Positions 24,949 through 35,041 of a stretch of 64,000 nt of DNA are shown here, in pieces. The notes under the pieces are model-generated. The model saw only the letters and a list, made by a program, of their open reading frames with translations, was not told the origin of the DNA and ran no database searches. This DNA is from Xanthomonas theicola (GTDB lineage Bacteria > Pseudomonadota > Gammaproteobacteria > Xanthomonadales > Xanthomonadaceae). The stretch spans positions 970,001 to 1,034,000 of the forward strand of contig NZ_CP049017.1 in the NCBI RefSeq assembly GCF_014236795.1, in the 5' to 3' direction. Every line of letters starts with the position of its first letter. Within the stretch, counting starts at the first letter, position 1. The position numbers and the translations under genes are program-made.

Positions 24949-27597
24949 ATGAACGCATCCGCCAAATTCTCCACCTCCCAGATCCGCAGCGACTTCCTCG
25001 AGTTCTTCAACCGGAAGGGCCACACCATCGTTCCGTCCGCGCCGCTGGTGCCGGGCAACGATCCGACGCTGCTGTTCACCAATTCCGGCATGGTGCAGTT
25101 CAAGGACGTGTTCCTCGGCGCCGAGAAGCGCAGCTACGCGCGCGCGGCCGATGTGCAGCGCTGCCTGCGCGCCGGCGGCAAGCACAACGACCTGGATTCG
25201 GTCGGCTATACCGCACGCCATCACACCTTCTTCGAAATGCTGGGGAACTGGTCGTTCGGCGATTACTTCAAGAAAGAGGCGATCGGCTGGGCCTGGGAAC
25301 TGTTGACCCAGGTCTGGAAGCTGCCGGCGGAACGCCTGCTGGTCACCGTCTACCACACCGACGAGCAGGCCTACGCGCTGTGGCGCGACATGATCGGGGT
25401 GCCGCCGGAGCGGATCGTGCGCATCGGCGACAACAAGGGCGCGCCGTACGCCTCGGACAATTTCTGGCAGATGGCCGATACCGGCCCGTGCGGCCCGTGC
25501 ACCGAGATCTTCTACGACCACGGCGCGCACATCATCGGCGGCCCCCCGGGTTCGCTGGACGAGGACGGTGACCGCTTCATCGAGATATGGAACCTGGTGT
25601 TCATGCAGTTCGACCGCAAGCCCGACGGCACCCTGGTGCCGTTGCCGGCGCCGTGCGTGGATACCGGCATGGGCCTGGAGCGGCTGGCCGCGATCCTGCA
25701 GCACGTGCACAGCAACTACGAGATCGACCTGTTCCAGGCGCTGATCCGCCACGCGTCCGTACTGACCGGCATGGCCGACCTGGAGAACAAGTCGCTGCGC
25801 GTGATCGCCGACCATATCCGCGCCTGTTCGTTCCTGATCGTCGATGGCGTATTGCCGTCCAACGAGGGCCGCGGCTACGTGCTGCGCCGGATCATCCGCC
25901 GCGCCCTGCGCCATGGCTGGATGCTCGGGGTGCGGCAGCCGTTCTTCCACAAGATGGCGGCCACGCTGTCCGCGCTGATGGGCGAGGCCTATCCGGAACT
26001 GCCGGCAGCACTGTCCACCGTACAGCGGGTGCTGCAGGCGGAGGAGGAGCGCTTTGCCGAGACCCTCGACGCCGGCATGAAGATCTTCGACGAGATCGCC
26101 GCCCGCGCCAGCGGCAGCATCCCCGGCACGGACGCGTTCCGCCTGTACGACACCTATGGATTCCCGGTTGACCTCACCGCGGACATCGCGCGCGAACGCG
26201 GCATGGACGTGGAGATGGCCGGCTTCGAGCGTGCGATGGCGCGCCAGCGCGAGACCGCGCGCGCGGCCGGCAAGTTCGGTGGCGGCACCACACTGCCCGC
26301 CGCCCTGGTGGCGCAGCTGGTTCCCACCGTGTTCCTTGGCTACGACGCCCTGCAGGCCGATGCGCTGCAGGTGGTGGCGCTGTTGCAGGACGGACGCCCG
26401 GTCGAGTCGGTCGAGGCCGGCGATGCGGCGATCGTGCTGCTCGATCGCACCCCGTTCTATGCCGAATCCGGCGGCCAGGTCGGCGATCTGGGCCAGCTGA
26501 GCGCGGCCGGTGTGCTATTCGAGGTTGATGGGACGCAGAAGTTCGCCGGCCAGTTCCACGGCCATGTCGGCCGCCTGCGCGATGGCCGCCTGCAGATCGG
26601 CGCCATCCTGTCGGCCCAGGTCGACAGTGCTCGCCGCGGCGCCACCATTCTCAACCATTCCGCCACGCACCTGCTGCATGCCGCGTTGCGCGAAGTGCTC
26701 GGTACCCATGTGCAGCAGAAGGGTTCGCTAGTCGCGCCGGACCGGCTGCGCTTCGACTTCTCGCACTTCCAGCCGATGAGCACCGAAGAGCTGGCGGTGA
26801 TCGAACGCAAGGTCAACGCGCAGGTGCGCGCCAACCATGCGGTCGAAGTGCACCACATGGGCATGCAGGAAGCGCTGGATTTCGGTGCGATGGCGTTGTT
26901 CGGCGAGAAGTACGGCGAACGCGTGCGCGTGCTGCAGATGGGCAACTACTCCACCGAGCTGTGCGGCGGTACCCATGTCGCGCGTACCGGCGACATCGGT
27001 CTGTTCAAGATCACCGGCGAGGGCGGCGTATCTGCCGGCGTGCGCCGCATCGAGGCGGTGACCGGGCAGGGCGCCCTGGACCATGTGGCGGCGGAAGAGG
27101 CCAGGCTGCGCGAGGCCGCCGAGCTGGTCGGCGGCAGTGTCGGCGACATGCTCGACAAGATTCGCCAGTTGGGCGACAGACACAAGCGTCTGGAGCGCGA
27201 ACTGGAGGCGCTGAAGGCCAAGCTGGCCTCCGGCGCCACCGCCGATCTGGCCGCCGCGGCGGTCGACGTGGAGGGCGTGAAGGTGCTCGCAGTGCGCCTG
27301 GAGGGCTTCGATGCCAAGGCCTTGCGCGAGGCGATGGACCGCCTGAAGCAACAGCTGGGCGACAGCGTGATCGTGTTGGCCGGGGCCAGCGAGGGCAAGG
27401 TGGCCCTGGTCGCGGGGGTGAACGGCAGTCCAATGGGACAGGTCAAGGCCGGGGAACTGTTGGGCCATATCGCCAGTCGGATTTCGGGCAAGGGCGGCGG
27501 CCGCCCGGACCTCGCCCAGGGTGGTGGAGAGGACGGGCCCGCTCTTGCCCTTGCGCTTGAGGGCGTATCTGCCTGGGTCAAGCAACATCTCCCCTGA
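24949..27597 (+). CDS. alaS: Alanine-tRNA ligase
   Basis: 882 residues, full length. The class II aminoacylation core has [16 protein letters not shown] and motif-3-like [17 protein letters not shown]. The editing domain has the zinc-binding [13 protein letters not shown] and CGGTHV sets. The C-terminal C-Ala region is present to the end ([15 protein letters not shown]). It charges tRNA-Ala and hydrolyses mischarged Ser/Gly. The order recA-recX-alaS-csrA is conserved in many gammaproteobacteria. Confidence 0.98.
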   Translation: MNASAKFSTSQIRSDFLEFFNRKGHTIVPSAPLVPGNDPTLLFTNSGMVQFKDVFLGAEKRSYARAADVQRCLRAGGKHNDLDSVGYTARHHTFFEMLGNWSFGDYFKKEAIGWAWELLTQVWKLPAERLLVTVYHTDEQAYALWRDMIGVPPERIVRIGDNKGAPYASDNFWQMADTGPCGPCTEIFYDHGAHIIGGPPGSLDEDGDRFIEIWNLVFMQFDRKPDGTLVPLPAPCVDTGMGLERLAAILQHVHSNYEIDLFQALIRHASVLTGMADLENKSLRVIADHIRACSFLIVDGVLPSNEGRGYVLRRIIRRALRHGWMLGVRQPFFHKMAATLSALMGEAYPELPAALSTVQRVLQAEEERFAETLDAGMKIFDEIAARASGSIPGTDAFRLYDTYGFPVDLTADIARERGMDVEMAGFERAMARQRETARAAGKFGGGTTLPAALVAQLVPTVFLGYDALQADALQVVALLQDGRPVESVEAGDAAIVLLDRTPFYAESGGQVGDLGQLSAAGVLFEVDGTQKFAGQFHGHVGRLRDGRLQIGAILSAQVDSARRGATILNHSATHLLHAALREVLGTHVQQKGSLVAPDRLRFDFSHFQPMSTEELAVIERKVNAQVRANHAVEVHHMGMQEALDFGAMALFGEKYGERVRVLQMGNYSTELCGGTHVARTGDIGLFKITGEGGVSAGVRRIEAVTGQGALDHVAAEEARLREAAELVGGSVGDMLDKIRQLGDRHKRLERELEALKAKLASGATADLAAAAVDVEGVKVLAVRLEGFDAKALREAMDRLKQQLGDSVIVLAGASEGKVALVAGVNGSPMGQVKAGELLGHIASRISGKGGGRPDLAQGGGEDGPALALALEGVSAWVKQHLP

Positions 27598-27731
27598 ACA
27601 CGAAGTCGCGCCGCCTTGCTGCCAGGGTGCAGCTTCCCTTAACATCGACCCTCTTTTCCCTTTCGTTATAGGGCGCCCATTGTCGGGACGCCTACCGATG
27701 GGAATCATCGGTTCTCTGGAGAATTCTGAAA

Positions 27732-27947
27732 ATGTTGATCCTGACTCGCCGGGTAGGCGAAACCTTGATGATCGGCGATTTGGTCACCGTGACGGTGCTT
27801 GGGGTCAAGGGCAATCAAGTGCGTATCGGCATCACCGCCCCGAAGGATGTCGCGGTCCACCGCGAAGAGATCTATCAGCGCATCCAGCGCGGCGACGAGC
27901 CCACTTCGCACGGCGCCGGCGGTCATGGAGATCAATCTTCCGATTGA
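27732..27947 (+). CDS. csrA: Carbon storage regulator CsrA (RsmA)
   Basis: 71 residues starting [16 protein letters not shown], with RNA-binding residues in [15 protein letters not shown] and the [11 protein letters not shown] helix. The C-terminal tail (about 15 residues, Gly/His-rich) is longer than in E. coli, as seen in xanthomonads. It is a post-transcriptional regulator of motility, exopolysaccharide, type III secretion and c-di-GMP genes, so it is functionally linked to the flagellar and GGDEF/EAL genes at the start of the window. A GGAG ribosome site precedes the ATG. Confidence 0.97.
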   Translation: MLILTRRVGETLMIGDLVTVTVLGVKGNQVRIGITAPKDVAVHREEIYQRIQRGDEPTSHGAGGHGDQSSD

Positions 27948-28028
27948 TGCATCGAAAGGGTTTACCTGAGGCCCCACTAACCGGTATCCTTCGCGCCCGG
28001 TCGCGGAGTATCCGCAACGCATAAATCC

Positions 28029-28121
28029 GGAGTGATGCCCGAGTGGCTGAAGGGGCTCCCCTGCTAAGGGAGTATAGGGTCAAAAGCTCTATCGAGGGTT
28101 CGAATCCCTCTCACTCCGCCA
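28029..28121 (+). tRNA. tRNA-Ser (anticodon GCT)
   Basis: GGAGTGA pairs with TCACTCC to give the acceptor stem. The anticodon loop contains GCT at 28063-28065. A long variable arm marks a class II tRNA, the T loop reads GGTTCGAATCC, and CCA is encoded at 28119-28121. It reads AGC/AGT serine codons. A strong terminator follows. The adjoining integrase stub suggests the 3' end has served as an attachment site. Confidence 0.97.
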
Positions 28122-28132
28122 GATGTTAGGAA

Positions 28133-28171
28133 ACGCCCGCAAATCAATGGTTTGTGGGCGTTTTTGTTTTT
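28133..28171 (+). terminator. Rho-independent terminator after tRNA-Ser
   Basis: ACGCCCGCAAA pairs with TTTGTGGGCGT around a short loop and is followed by TTTTGTTTTT. This is a textbook intrinsic terminator for the tRNA transcript. Confidence 0.9.
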
Positions 28172-28202
28172 CCTGACCTTGGACCCTCGCTTGGACACTT
28201 CC

Positions 28203-28376
28203 ATGCGAGTTGCGCACTACCTCACGCGCGGCGAAACCGGCCGCTTTTATGTTCGCTTGCGCGTGCCGGCCGATTTGCAGGCGAGGTTGGGACGCAAGGT
28301 CATCAAGCGCTCCACGGGCACGACGTGCGACCGCACGGCGCTGACGTGTGCCCTGTCCTGGTCTAAACCAACCTGA
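28203..28376 (+). pseudogene. N-terminal stub of a tyrosine-recombinase integrase
   Basis: From ATG 28203 the frame reads MRVAHYLTRGETGRFYVRLR, then VPADLQARLGRKVIKRSTGT. This is the N-terminal domain of phage/ICE integrases that typically sit next to their target tRNA. It stops after about 57 residues at the IS200-type left end, and no catalytic domain survives. Its position 82 bp from tRNA-Ser marks a former integrated element. Confidence 0.7.
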
Positions 28377-28514
28377 GAGTTCCCCCGGCTCTGCCGGGGA
28401 GGCAGTAGAAGTTTGACGTATCCGGGAGTCCATCCCGGAGACTCCGCAACGTGAGCGGCCAAGCACACGAGACGGAGAAACCGAGATGGATGAGTTTGAG
28501 AGCTTAAGTCACAG
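28377..28514 (+). repeat. IS200/IS605-type left end, copy C, with first 10 codons of tnpA
   Basis: GAGTTCCCCCGGCTCTGCCG opens a diverged version of the 55-bp left end. A second hairpin (CCGGGA/TCCCGG) and GGAG lead to ATG 28486 reading MDEFESLSHS, the usual start of IS200 TnpA. The frame is broken at 28515 by the IS3 element. The 3' part of tnpA and the right end reappear at 29755-30026 on the far side of that IS3. Confidence 0.7.
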
Positions 28515-28540
28515 TGGACCGGCCAGATTTCCGTAGACAC

Positions 28541-29423
28541 TCAGTCGCCGCTCTGCGCGTAGCGCCTTTCAAACTCTACCGGTGACACGCCGCCAGCGGA
28601 ACCATGCCGGCGGATCGGGTTGTAGAACATCTCGATATAGTCGAACACGTCCGATGCCGCCATGGCGCGTGTCGGGTAGATCCGACGCTTGATACGTTCC
28701 TTCTTCAAGACGCTGAAGAAGCTCTCGGCCACGGCGTTGTCATGGCAGTTCCCGCGTCGGCTCATGCTCGGCACCATCCGGTGCGCCTTCAGGAACGACT
28801 GCCAATCGCTGCTGGTGGACTGCCAGCCCTGGTCGGAGTGCACCATCACGCCAGGACCGGGCTTGCGCCGCCACGCCGCTGCCACCAGTGCCTGCAGCAC
28901 CAGATCGCTGGTCATTGTCGAAGCGGTTGCCCAACCCACGATCTGGCGCCAATACAGCTCCATTACCGCTGCCAAGAACAGCCAGCCCTCGTAGGTGCGG
29001 ATATAGGTGATGTCCGTGACCCAGACCTTGTTCGGGGCCTGCGGAATGAAGTCCCGGTTGAGCACATTCGCCACCACGCCGACCGGACCTCCCCGCTAAC
29101 GCGGCTTGCTGCCGTAGCCAACCTGCGCTCGCAAGCCTTCGGCCTTCATCAAGCGCCGCACCCGGTGACGGCTGCAACGCTCGCCGGCCTCACGCAGATC
29201 CAGGGTGAGCTTGCGATAGCCGTACACCGCGCCGCTGGCCAGCCAGTGGTGCTTGATCAGGCCCAGCAAGCGCTGGTCCTCGCGTTCGCGGACGCTGGTG
29301 CCGTTGCGCAGCCAGGCCTAGTAACCACTGCGATGCACGCCCAGCACCCGGCACATCGTCGCCAGACGAAACTCCCGGACGTGCGCACGCATGAACGCGT
29401 ACTTCGCCCTTACCCCTTGGCAA
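28541..29423 (-). pseudogene. IS3 OrfB integrase, two in-frame stop codons
   Basis: The coding sense runs VRAKYAFMRAHVREFRLATM and continues, but is broken by TAG after HRSGY (near 29319) and by another TAG after YGSKPR (near 29095). The distal part still shows the DDE core: WVTDITYIRT, VHSDQGWQST and AESFFSVLKKERI. The element is therefore not autonomous. Confidence 0.85.
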
Positions 29424-29691
29424 AGTACGCGGCGGCTTTTTCTAGGATGTCGCGCTCCTCGGTTACCCGCCTCAGTTCGGCCTTGAGCCGGCGAATCTCC
29501 GCTGAGTCGGTCGACGCCGCTGCAGCGCCGGCTGCCGGCGCCATCTTCCTGGCGGCCTGCACCCACCCGTATAGCGTGTGCTTGGGAATCCCGATTCGGG
29601 AGGCCACATCCACCACCGTGAAGCCGCGTTCGATCACCTGCTTCACCGCCTCGGCCCGGAACTCATCCGTGTACTGCTTGCTGTTGCCCAT
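29410..29691 (-). CDS. IS3 OrfA (transposase DNA-binding subunit)
   Basis: 93 residues from MGNSKQYTDEFRAEAVKQVI. It has a helix-turn-helix (VVDVASRIGIPKHTLYGWV) and a leucine-zipper-like end (AEIRRLKAELRRVTEERDIL) ending KAAAYFAKG. OrfA binds the IS ends and, through a -1 frameshift, would be fused to OrfB. OrfA is intact, but OrfB is not. Confidence 0.85.
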   Translation of the reverse strand: MGNSKQYTDEFRAEAVKQVIERGFTVVDVASRIGIPKHTLYGWVQAARKMAPAAGAAAASTDSAEIRRLKAELRRVTEERDILEKAAAYFAKG

Positions 29692-29754
29692 AAACACCTC
29701 GGTCATTGCCATCAATTATGGCGTCCGGATGTCTACGAAAGGCTGGCCGGTCCA

Positions 29755-30026
29755 TACATCAAGGGGAAGAGCGCGATCATGATCGCGCGGCAGTTTGGAG
29801 GACGGGAGCGGAACTTCACAGGAGAGAACTTTTGGGCGCGAGGGTACTTTGTATCGACGGTAGGCTTGGACGAAGCGATGGTTCGGACGTACATCCGGAA
29901 TCAAGAGCAGCAGGACGAGCGCTACGACCAGATGAAGTTGGGCGTGTAGCCAGCCGCCTTCAGGCGGCTCACGCTGTCATGGCGCCTTTGAGGCGCTCAC
30001 CCAATAAGCCCCCGGCTTTTAACTTA
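29755..30026 (+). pseudogene. 3' end of IS200/IS605 tnpA and right-end hairpins
   Basis: After the IS3 tip the frame gives YIKGKSAIMIARQFGGRERN, FWARGYFVSTVG and YIRNQEQQDERYDQMKLGV, stopping at 29949. This is the C-terminal half of a Y1 (HUH) single-strand transposase. It is followed by hairpins AGCCGCC/GGCGGCT and GGCGCC/GGCGC, ending CCCCCGGCTTTTA, the typical folded right end. With the N-terminal codons at 28486 it defines one IS200-type element split by an IS3. Confidence 0.8.
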
Positions 30027-30875
30027 GAACCTGTTCACGATCTTTTGAGTAGTAGTGTCAGGCATGCCAGGTGGATGAACTGCAAGCTGGTGTTGAGCTT
30101 GCGCTCGCAGTTCTTCCATAGCCTTCGGTTCTTTTCCAGCCACGCAAAGCTGCGTTCGACGCTCCAGCGCTTGGGCATGACCTTGAAGGTGTGCAGTTCG
30201 CTGCGTTCGGCGATCTGCACCGTGACTTGCTTGCCCAGGATCTCTCGTACGCCTTCGGCGAATGGTTCTGCGGTATAGCCGCTATCGCACAACAGGCTTT
30301 GCACGTGTCCCAGGTTCGGCTTGCAACGATCCAGGGATTGGAGCGCGCCTTTGCGGTCGGTCACTTCCGCCCTCGTCACCGCGACCGCATGCGGCAGGCC
30401 TTGGGTATCGACGGCGATGCGACGCTTGATCCCCGAGACCTTCTTGCCCGCGTCATAACCCTTCTGGCCGGCCGTGTCCGTGTTCTTCACGCTCTGTGCG
30501 TCCACGATCAAGAACGTGCTGCAAGCGTTGCGCCCCTGTCCCTGGCGGGCCGCGCCAACCTGATTTCTTGAGCGCCCGCTCCAGCAGGCTCACTCCTTCA
30601 TCGTCTGGTTCGCTCCACTTGGCAAAGTAGCAGTGCACGGTGCGCCACTTCGGGAAGTCGCTGGGCAGCGCTGGCCACTGACAGCCGGTGCGCAGCAGGT
30701 ACAGCACCGCGCACCACACGTCCTACAGATCCACGGTCCGTGGCTTGGTACGCTTGCGCGCCTGCTCCAGAATGGGGCGGATCTGCTCGAACCGCTCCCG
30801 GCTCATGTCACTCGGATACGTCTTTGTTCGCGTCCGCAGAGTTTGCACTACCCGGGAAAGATCGTGAACAGGTTC
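30027..30875 (-). mobile_element. IS5-family element (IS427-like), copy 2
   Basis: 849 bp with the same GAACCTGTTCACGATC inverted ends as copy 1, flanked by TTA on each side. It is inserted between an IS200-type right end and the right tip of an IS3 element. Orientation is the same as copy 1 and opposite to copy 3. Confidence 0.9.
30035..30806 (-). pseudogene. IS5-family transposase, copy 2 (amber codon, slip site lost)
   Basis: Same layout as copy 1, including the amber codon after PRTVDL. The A6 slip tract is changed to AAGAAA, so the programmed -1 shift between the two frames should also fail here. The second frame carries VQIAERSELHTF where copy 1 has VQIAKRSEL. Confidence 0.85.
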
Positions 30876-30878
30876 TTA

Positions 30879-31040
30879 AACCAAATAGCCTCCGCGAAAG
30901 TCGGGGCGGTTCAGTCCACGGCATCTTCCCGGCCAACTGCGCCAGCCGATGGCGCAGCTCGATCTGGTTCTACAGCCGCGAGCGGAACAGGTCTTCGGCT
31001 GGACGGTCTGCGGCGGCTGGGCGGCGTAGGCGCATGCTCG
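30879..31040 (-). pseudogene. IS3 right tip followed by an IS5/IS1112-type transposase N-terminal fragment
   Basis: 30879-30910 ends in TGAACCGCCCCGACTTTCGC on the minus strand, an IS3-type terminal repeat about 30 bp long with nothing else of that element. Next to it, on the minus strand, comes AEDLFRSRL-stop-NQIELR and HRLAQLAGKMPW. This resembles the N-terminus of an IS5-group transposase (DLFRSRLxNxIDLRHxLxxL). Both are scraps of former insertions. Confidence 0.5.
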
Positions 31041-31148
31041 TAGATTGCAAGAAAACTGCACTCAGCCTAGCGAAAACCGGCGATCCGGCACGCCTTCGAA
31101 GCGCCGAAAGCCTTGTCCTGCCGCCTCTGTGAGGTTCTTCAGGGCCGA

Positions 31149-31898
31149 CTACTTCGCCTTGCCCTGGTTGGCCACGGCCTCGGCGGCCTTCTTCGCCGTT
31201 TCCGGATCGCCGAGATAGCGATAGGACTGCACCTTCAATTCATCGTCCAGCTGGAACAGCAACGGAATGCCGGTCGGGATGTTGAGTTCCAGAATCGCTT
31301 CGCGCGAGACGCCGTTCAAATACTTGTACAGCGCGCGCAGCGAGTTGCCGTGTGCGGTGACCAGCACGGTCTGCCCGGCCTTCAGCTGCGGCGCGATCGC
31401 ATCGTGCCAGTACGGCAGCACGCGCTCGAGCGTGGTCGCCAGCGACTCGGTGGCCGGCAGTGCGTTGCGGTCCAGGCCAGCGTAGCGGCGGTCGTGCAGC
31501 GGATGGCCCGGATCGTCCGCGTCCATCGGTGGCGGTGGGATGTCGTAGGAACGGCGCCAGATCTTGACCTGCTCCTCGCCGTGCTTGGCCGCGGTCTCGG
31601 CCTTGTCCAGGCCCTGCAGCCCGCCGTAGTGGCGCTCGTTGAGGCGCCAGCTCTTGTGCACCGGCAACCAGTCCTGGTCCAGTTCCTTCAGCGCGCCCTG
31701 CAAGGTGTGGATGGCGCGCTTGAGCACTGAGGTGTGCGCCACGTCGAACTGCAGCCCCTCCTCGCGCAGCAAGCGGCCGGCGGCAACGGCTTCCTGGCGG
31801 CCTTGCTCGGTGAGGTCCACGTCCACCCAGCCGGTGAAGCGGTTATCCAGGTTCCACTGGCTCTGGCCATGGCGCAACAGTACGAGTCTGCGGGTCAC
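31149..31898 (-). CDS. gpmA: 2,3-bisphosphoglycerate-dependent phosphoglycerate mutase
   Basis: 249 residues from a GTG start with GGAG upstream. The catalytic phospho-His is in [19 protein letters not shown], with [16 protein letters not shown] [13 protein letters not shown] and the second His in [15 protein letters not shown]. It interconverts 3- and 2-phosphoglycerate in glycolysis and gluconeogenesis. It is a core gene, yet both sides are IS debris and two IS5 copies in opposite orientation flank it at about 0.3 and 1.2 kb. The frame itself is intact. Confidence 0.97.
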   Translation of the reverse strand: MTRRLVLLRHGQSQWNLDNRFTGWVDVDLTEQGRQEAVAAGRLLREEGLQFDVAHTSVLKRAIHTLQGALKELDQDWLPVHKSWRLNERHYGGLQGLDKAETAAKHGEEQVKIWRRSYDIPPPPMDADDPGHPLHDRRYAGLDRNALPATESLATTLERVLPYWHDAIAPQLKAGQTVLVTAHGNSLRALYKYLNGVSREAILELNIPTGIPLLFQLDDELKVQSYRYLGDPETAKKAAEAVANQGKAK

Positions 31899-32046
31899 TG
31901 CGACGGTCTCCGTTGGGGGAATGCGTGGGTCGAATGCGTGGGTCGTGCGGTTCTGGATTGTAACGGGATCGCCGTCCGGGAATGCCGTGGCGCCGCCGAT
32001 CCACTAGCGCATTTTGATCCAGATCCTTGGATGTCACTTGTAGGAG

Positions 32047-33023
32047 TCAACTGTCATGCAGAAGCGATCGCAGGAGGGCAGTAAGGAGCCTGATCGCGTG
32101 CGATGGCCTTGAGCCAGCGCAGGTATTTGTGCATGCAGCGACGATGGCGACCTTGGCGGGCTTGCCTGCGGCGGTGAGGCGGGCGTAGGTGTGGGACAGC
32201 GGGGAGCCGGCGCGGATCCAGGCCCAGATGGCCATGGACAACACCTGGCGCACGTCGGCGCGCCCGCCCTGGATGCGGCGTTGGCCGCGCCAGCGGCCGC
32301 TGGCGCGATTGAACGGCGCCAGCCCGACCAGGGCTGGCGATCTTGCGCGGATGCACGGTGCCCAGCTCAGGAAGCCGAGCCGCCAGGGTGGCGCGCAGCC
32401 CGGGCAGTTTGGGCAGGCGAGAACACGCCGCCCCCGCCTGTGGGATCTGTCGGGACACGTCACGGAGACGATGTTGCACCAGCGCGATCCCCTCGAACCA
32501 CTGGCCGCGCACGGCCTGGCAGGTGACCTGCGCCAGGCAGCGGCACTGCGCATCGCGCTGGGCGAGCAGGGTGCGGCCGCAGGTGAAGCCGTTCGCGCCG
32601 CGCCTGCAACGGCGCAGGGAGCACGGCGGTGGGCGGGGCGTGGATGCACTGGGCCGCCACGGCCAGCAAGCGCGCATCCAGGGCATCGGTCTTGGCCTTC
32701 AGGCCCAACGCGCGCGCCAGCGCCCGGGGGAGCTGGGCAGGCAGCGGCATCACCGGCAGACTGGCCTGCGCCAGCGCCTGCAGCACGGCCTGTTCGTCGC
32801 CACCGCTGGCTTCCAGCACGATCCGCTCGCATCCCATCGGGGCCAGGCGTTCGGCCAGCAAGGCATGCTTCTCGGACGCCCTAGCCTGGGTCCAGGCCAG
32901 GGCGTCCGGCAAGACATGCGTGACGCGTTCGGCCTTGGCGACATCGATCCCGACAAAAGGTGCATGGATGTGGATGTTCTCCGCAGTAGACTCATGGGCC
33001 AGAGATCTCCTGCCGATGCCCAT
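32047..33023 (-). pseudogene. IS110-family transposase, multiple frameshifts
   Basis: The N-terminus HAPFVGIDVAKAERVTHVLP and KAKTDALDARLLA show the RuvC-like DEDD domain of IS110 transposases. Sense shifts frame near 32600 and again later. The C-terminal transposase_20 part appears as ALVGLAPFNRASGRWRGQRR then RADVRQVLSMAIW in a third frame, ending at 32047. IS110 elements lack clear terminal repeats, so I cannot fix the ends. Confidence 0.8.
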
Positions 33024-33119
33024 GCTTGTCGGTTCGAGCTCGCAGCTCAGGCAACGGTTCGGGTTTGTAGGGCAGGAGAAACGCAGTGCGGCGGCCCTGA
33101 CTCCTACTCATGCTCGTAA

Positions 33120-33968
33120 GAACCTGTTCACGATCTTTCCCGGGTAGTGCAAACTCTGCGGACGCGCACAAAGACGTATCCGAGTGCCATGAGCCGGGAG
33201 CGGTTCGAGCAGATCCGCCCCATTCTGGAGCAGGCGCGCAAGCGTACCAAGCCACGGACCGTGGATCTGTAGGACGTGTGGTGCGCGGTGCTGTACCTGC
33301 TGCGCACCGGCTGTCAGTGGCCAGCGCTGCCCAGCGACTTCCCGAAGTGGCGCACCGTGCACTGCTACTTTGCCAAGTGGAGCGAACCAGACGATGAAGG
33401 AGTGAGCCTGCTGGAGCGGGCGCTCAAAAAATCAGGTTGGCGCGGCCCGCCAGGGACAGGGGCGCAACGCTTGCAGCACGTTCTTGATCGTGGACGCACA
33501 GAGCGTGAAGAACACGGACACGGCCGGCCAGAAGGGTTATGACGCGGGCAAGAAGGTCTCGGGGATCAAGCGTCGCATCGCCGTCGATACCCAAGGCCTG
33601 CCGCATGCGGTCGCGGTGACGAGGGCGGAAGTGACCGACCGCAAAGGCGCGCTCCAATCCCTGGATCGTTGCAAGCCGAACCTGGGACACGTGCAAAGCC
33701 TGTTGTGCGATAGCGGCTATACCGCAGAACCATTCGCCGAAGGCGTACGAGAGATCCTGGGCAAGCAAGTCACGGTGCAGATCGCCGAACGCAGCGAACT
33801 GCACACCTTCAAGGTCATGCCCAAGCGCTGGATCGTCGAACGCAGCTTTGCGTGGCTGGAAAAGAACCGAAGGCTATGGAAGAACTGCGAGCGCAAGCTC
33901 AACACCAGCTTGCAGTTCATCCACCTGGCATGCCTGACACTACTACTCAAAAGATCGTGAACAGGTTC
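33120..33968 (+). mobile_element. IS5-family element (IS427-like), copy 3
   Basis: 849 bp, same inverted ends as copies 1 and 2, but on the plus strand. The left flank is TAA and the right flank TTA, which are not direct repeats, unlike the TTA/TTA of the other copies. This suggests that recombination, for example an inversion with another copy, has exchanged one flank. Confidence 0.9.
33189..33960 (+). pseudogene. IS5-family transposase, copy 3 (amber codon)
   Basis: MSRERFEQIRPILEQARKRT, then TAG at 33270-33272 in the same position as copies 1 and 2, then VWCAVLYLLRTGCQW and an intact A6 tract at the frame change. The second frame ends LACLTLLLKRS. It differs from copies 1 and 2 by RWIVERSF versus RWSVERSF. 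Confidence 0.85.
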
Positions 33969-34173
33969 TTAGGCACGGCGACTCAGCGGCCTGCCGCACT
34001 CCGCTCTCACCTCAACGATAGACCCATATAAGACACAAGCGACGTCAGTCGCGACTGACGTCGCTCCCCCCCCCCACGTCGCTAACTGCAAATCCCCAAG
34101 CCGACATTCTCCAGCAATAGCAGCCACGCCTGCCTGCACGCCACAGCCACGACCGCCGCGCGATCATCGGCGC

Positions 34174-34890
34174 ATGGACACTGCTTTGCACAAGGTCTTC
34201 GGCGACTGGGACGGCAGCATCGTGCAGGCGCGCGCGCTGCAGGCCACGCTGGCGCGACAGGTGCGGCTGCAGGATGAGCTGGCCGACCTGCCGCGCTGGC
34301 TGGCCGGGTTCGACGTCGGTTTCGAGGACGAAGGCCGCATCACCCGCGCCGCAGCGGTGCTGATCGACACCGAAACCCTGCTGCCGCAGCAGGCCGAAAT
34401 CGCCCGGGTGCCGACCTCGATGGCCTACGTGCCGGGCCTGCTGAGCTTTCGCGAACTGCCAGCGCTGCTGGCCGCGCTGGCGCTGCTGCGGCAGCGTCCG
34501 GACCTGGTGTTCGTCGACGGCCAGGGCATCGCGCATCCGCGCCGGTTCGGCATCGCCGCGCATTTCGGCGTGGTCAGCGGCCTGCCCGGCATCGGCGTGG
34601 CGAAGAAGCTGCTGGCCGGGCGCTACGACGAACCCGGGCCGCAGGCCGGCGACCGCAGCCCCATCGTGCACCGCGGTGAGACCGTCGGCTGGGCGCTGCG
34701 CAGCAAGCCGCGCTGCAATCCGCTGATCGTCTCGCCCGGGCACCGCGTCGCGGTGGACAGTGCGCTGGACTGGACCCTGCGCTACCTGCGCGGTTACCGG
34801 CTGCCGGAGCCGACCCGCCTGGCCGACCGGCTGGCCTCGCGCCGCGGCGAGGTCGCGGTGCAGGCCGCCGGCGCCGGGCAGCTGTTCTGA
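34174..34890 (+). CDS. nfi: Endonuclease V
   Basis: 238 residues. Metal-binding Asp residues lie in LAGFDVGF and [20 protein letters not shown], and [13 protein letters not shown] is conserved. The enzyme nicks DNA 3' to deaminated bases such as hypoxanthine. It is the first intact core gene after the IS-rich block. ATG 34174 gives a normal N-terminus. Confidence 0.95.
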   Translation: MDTALHKVFGDWDGSIVQARALQATLARQVRLQDELADLPRWLAGFDVGFEDEGRITRAAAVLIDTETLLPQQAEIARVPTSMAYVPGLLSFRELPALLAALALLRQRPDLVFVDGQGIAHPRRFGIAAHFGVVSGLPGIGVAKKLLAGRYDEPGPQAGDRSPIVHRGETVGWALRSKPRCNPLIVSPGHRVAVDSALDWTLRYLRGYRLPEPTRLADRLASRRGEVAVQAAGAGQLF

Positions 34891-35041
34891 ATGTGGCGGC
34901 CGTCTATCGAGACGGCGGACGCTACCGGCGGCCCGCATCGCGTGCGACGACAGCGCAACGCATCGACCATGAGCATGGCGACGCGGCGGGCCGCCGGCCG
35001 CGCGGCAATCGCGCATGGCCGGAGGCAGGCGTCAGCGGCGG

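Larger units (their letters stand above)
28515..29754 (-). mobile_element. IS3-family element, near full length, decayed
   Basis: 1240 bp between inverted ends TGGACCGGCCAGATTTCCGT (plus strand at 28515) and TGGACCGGCCAGCCTTTCGT (minus strand from 29754). It contains orfA and orfB in the usual order. It has inserted into an IS200-type tnpA, and flanking triplets CAG and TAC do not match. About 75 codons of tnpA are missing around it, so a deletion accompanied or followed insertion. Confidence 0.85.

Noticed and set aside
31919-31946. Tandem 13-bp repeat (GAATGCGTGGGTC twice) upstream of gpmA
   Set aside because: Only two units, and no promoter element or palindrome is associated; no function can be supported.
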